Origin: Elstera cyanobacteriorum
GTDB lineage: Bacteria; Pseudomonadota; Alphaproteobacteria; Elsterales; Elsteraceae
Direction of reading: 5' to 3'
Assembly: GCF_002251735.1 (NCBI RefSeq)
Contig: NZ_NOXS01000028.1
Span: forward strand, 26,658 to 90,657
DNA: 64,000 bases
The number at the start of each line of letters is the position of its first letter. The first letter of the stretch is position 1. Positions 63,793-64,000 of this stretch are shown piece by piece. The translations under genes and the position numbers were made by a program. The notes beneath the pieces were generated by a model. That model ran no database searches. It was not told the DNA's origin and saw only the letters and a list, made by a program, of their open reading frames with translations.

Positions 63793-63821
63793 TTGCGCGT
63801 TTTTGGGGCCAGGGCTATAAC
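63793..63821 (+). promoter_or_regulatory. Strong sigma-70-type (rrn-like) promoter
   Basis: TTGCGC (63793-63798), exactly 17 bases, TATAAC (63816-63821), then a GC-rich start region, which fits stringently controlled rrn promoters. An A/T-rich stretch (63778-63787) upstream could be an UP element. Confidence 0.6.
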
Positions 63822-63898
63822 GCGGCTCCCGACGACGAGCGGCGCGGCGCTAAAGCGCTGATGCAGCAGCGAAATCGGGATGGAGCCGGAAGGTTCCG

Positions 63899-63910
63899 GG
63901 TTCTTTGACA
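63899..63910 (+). promoter_or_regulatory. BoxA-like antitermination site in the rrn leader
   Basis: GGTTCTTTGACA is close to the BoxA consensus TGCTCTTTAACA used by the Nus factors in rRNA leaders, about 80 bases downstream of the promoter. Confidence 0.5.
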
Positions 63911-64000
63911 TTGTTGATTTATGGGAAGGGATATGGAGTTGGTGGCCTGTTGGCTGCTGGTTCTTGGTCTCTTGAGAGAGAGAGTTTAGGGTCAGTTTTA

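Larger units (their letters stand above)
63694..64000 (+). other. Promoter and leader of a probable rRNA operon
   Basis: No protein gene fits here. The stretch contains a strong sigma-70 promoter and a BoxA-like site, followed by a long leader, which together resemble the region upstream of 16S rRNA. The 16S gene itself would begin beyond the right edge. Confidence 0.55.

Overview
The window is GC-rich (by eye well above 60%) and densely packed. It looks like part of the chromosome of an alphaproteobacterium, most likely in or near Rhodospirillales. Supporting markers are the NDUFA12-MlaD-DUF2155 block, a ChpT-type histidine phosphotransferase, Usg, DUF1489, DUF3553, a phasin with an intracellular PHB depolymerase, a Thermus-type isocitrate dehydrogenase and LiuR. 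The species cannot be named from sequence alone. No tRNA, CRISPR array or complete insertion sequence was seen.

Layout. 1-8731: a partial zinc acylase, a phytase-like secreted protein, a FemAB-like acyltransferase, the NDUFA12/mlaD/DUF2155 block, oligopeptidase B with acylphosphatase, and PHB depolymerase. 8844-10265: a three-gene signalling unit (ECF sigma factor, small one-TM protein, periplasmic sensor) that resembles CnrH-CnrY-CnrX but has no efflux pump beside it. 10266-12165: a hairpin-rich spacer and three small proteins, two with EF-hand loops. 12162-17302: membrane glycosyltransferase, AbrB-type membrane protein, NAD kinase, moaA and mobA. 17289-22917: a tight operon of a DapB-like protein that lacks the catalytic histidine pair, a heptosyltransferase, two GT4 glycosyltransferases and asparagine synthetase, probably for a surface glycan. 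23081-29918: a Tat-type substrate-binding protein, a two-domain cold-shock protein with an RGG linker, a Zur-box-controlled znuA-zevA-zevB zinc cluster, a hypothetical protein, an HPt protein, mscL and usg. 30069-34891: icd, a LysR regulator, groES-groEL under a CIRCE element, and DUF3553.

35014-46645 is a chemotaxis locus: chpT, cheA (with two CheW-like domains and a receiver), cheW, cheY, cheB and cheR, then three cytoplasmic chemoreceptors, two of them PAS-PAS paralogues. 47360-49747 holds a SPOR-tailed D,D-carboxypeptidase divergent from a phasin. 49988-63693 is the leucine/isovalerate catabolic locus: liuR, thioesterase, liuA, thiolase, acyl-CoA synthetase, then liuB-liuC-liuD-liuE and DUF1489. 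It is interrupted twice, by an AT-rich DUF2971 gene and by a reverse-strand membrane chemoreceptor. The window ends in what looks like an rRNA operon promoter and leader, with the 16S gene presumably just outside.

The most interesting items are the AT-rich DUF2971 insert next to a palindromic repeat that recurs three times, the stand-alone Cnr-like sensing trio, the EF-hand cluster with its structured leader, the DapB-like enzyme in a glycan operon, the Zur/ZnuA/ZevAB cluster, and a second CIRCE-like element upstream of usg.
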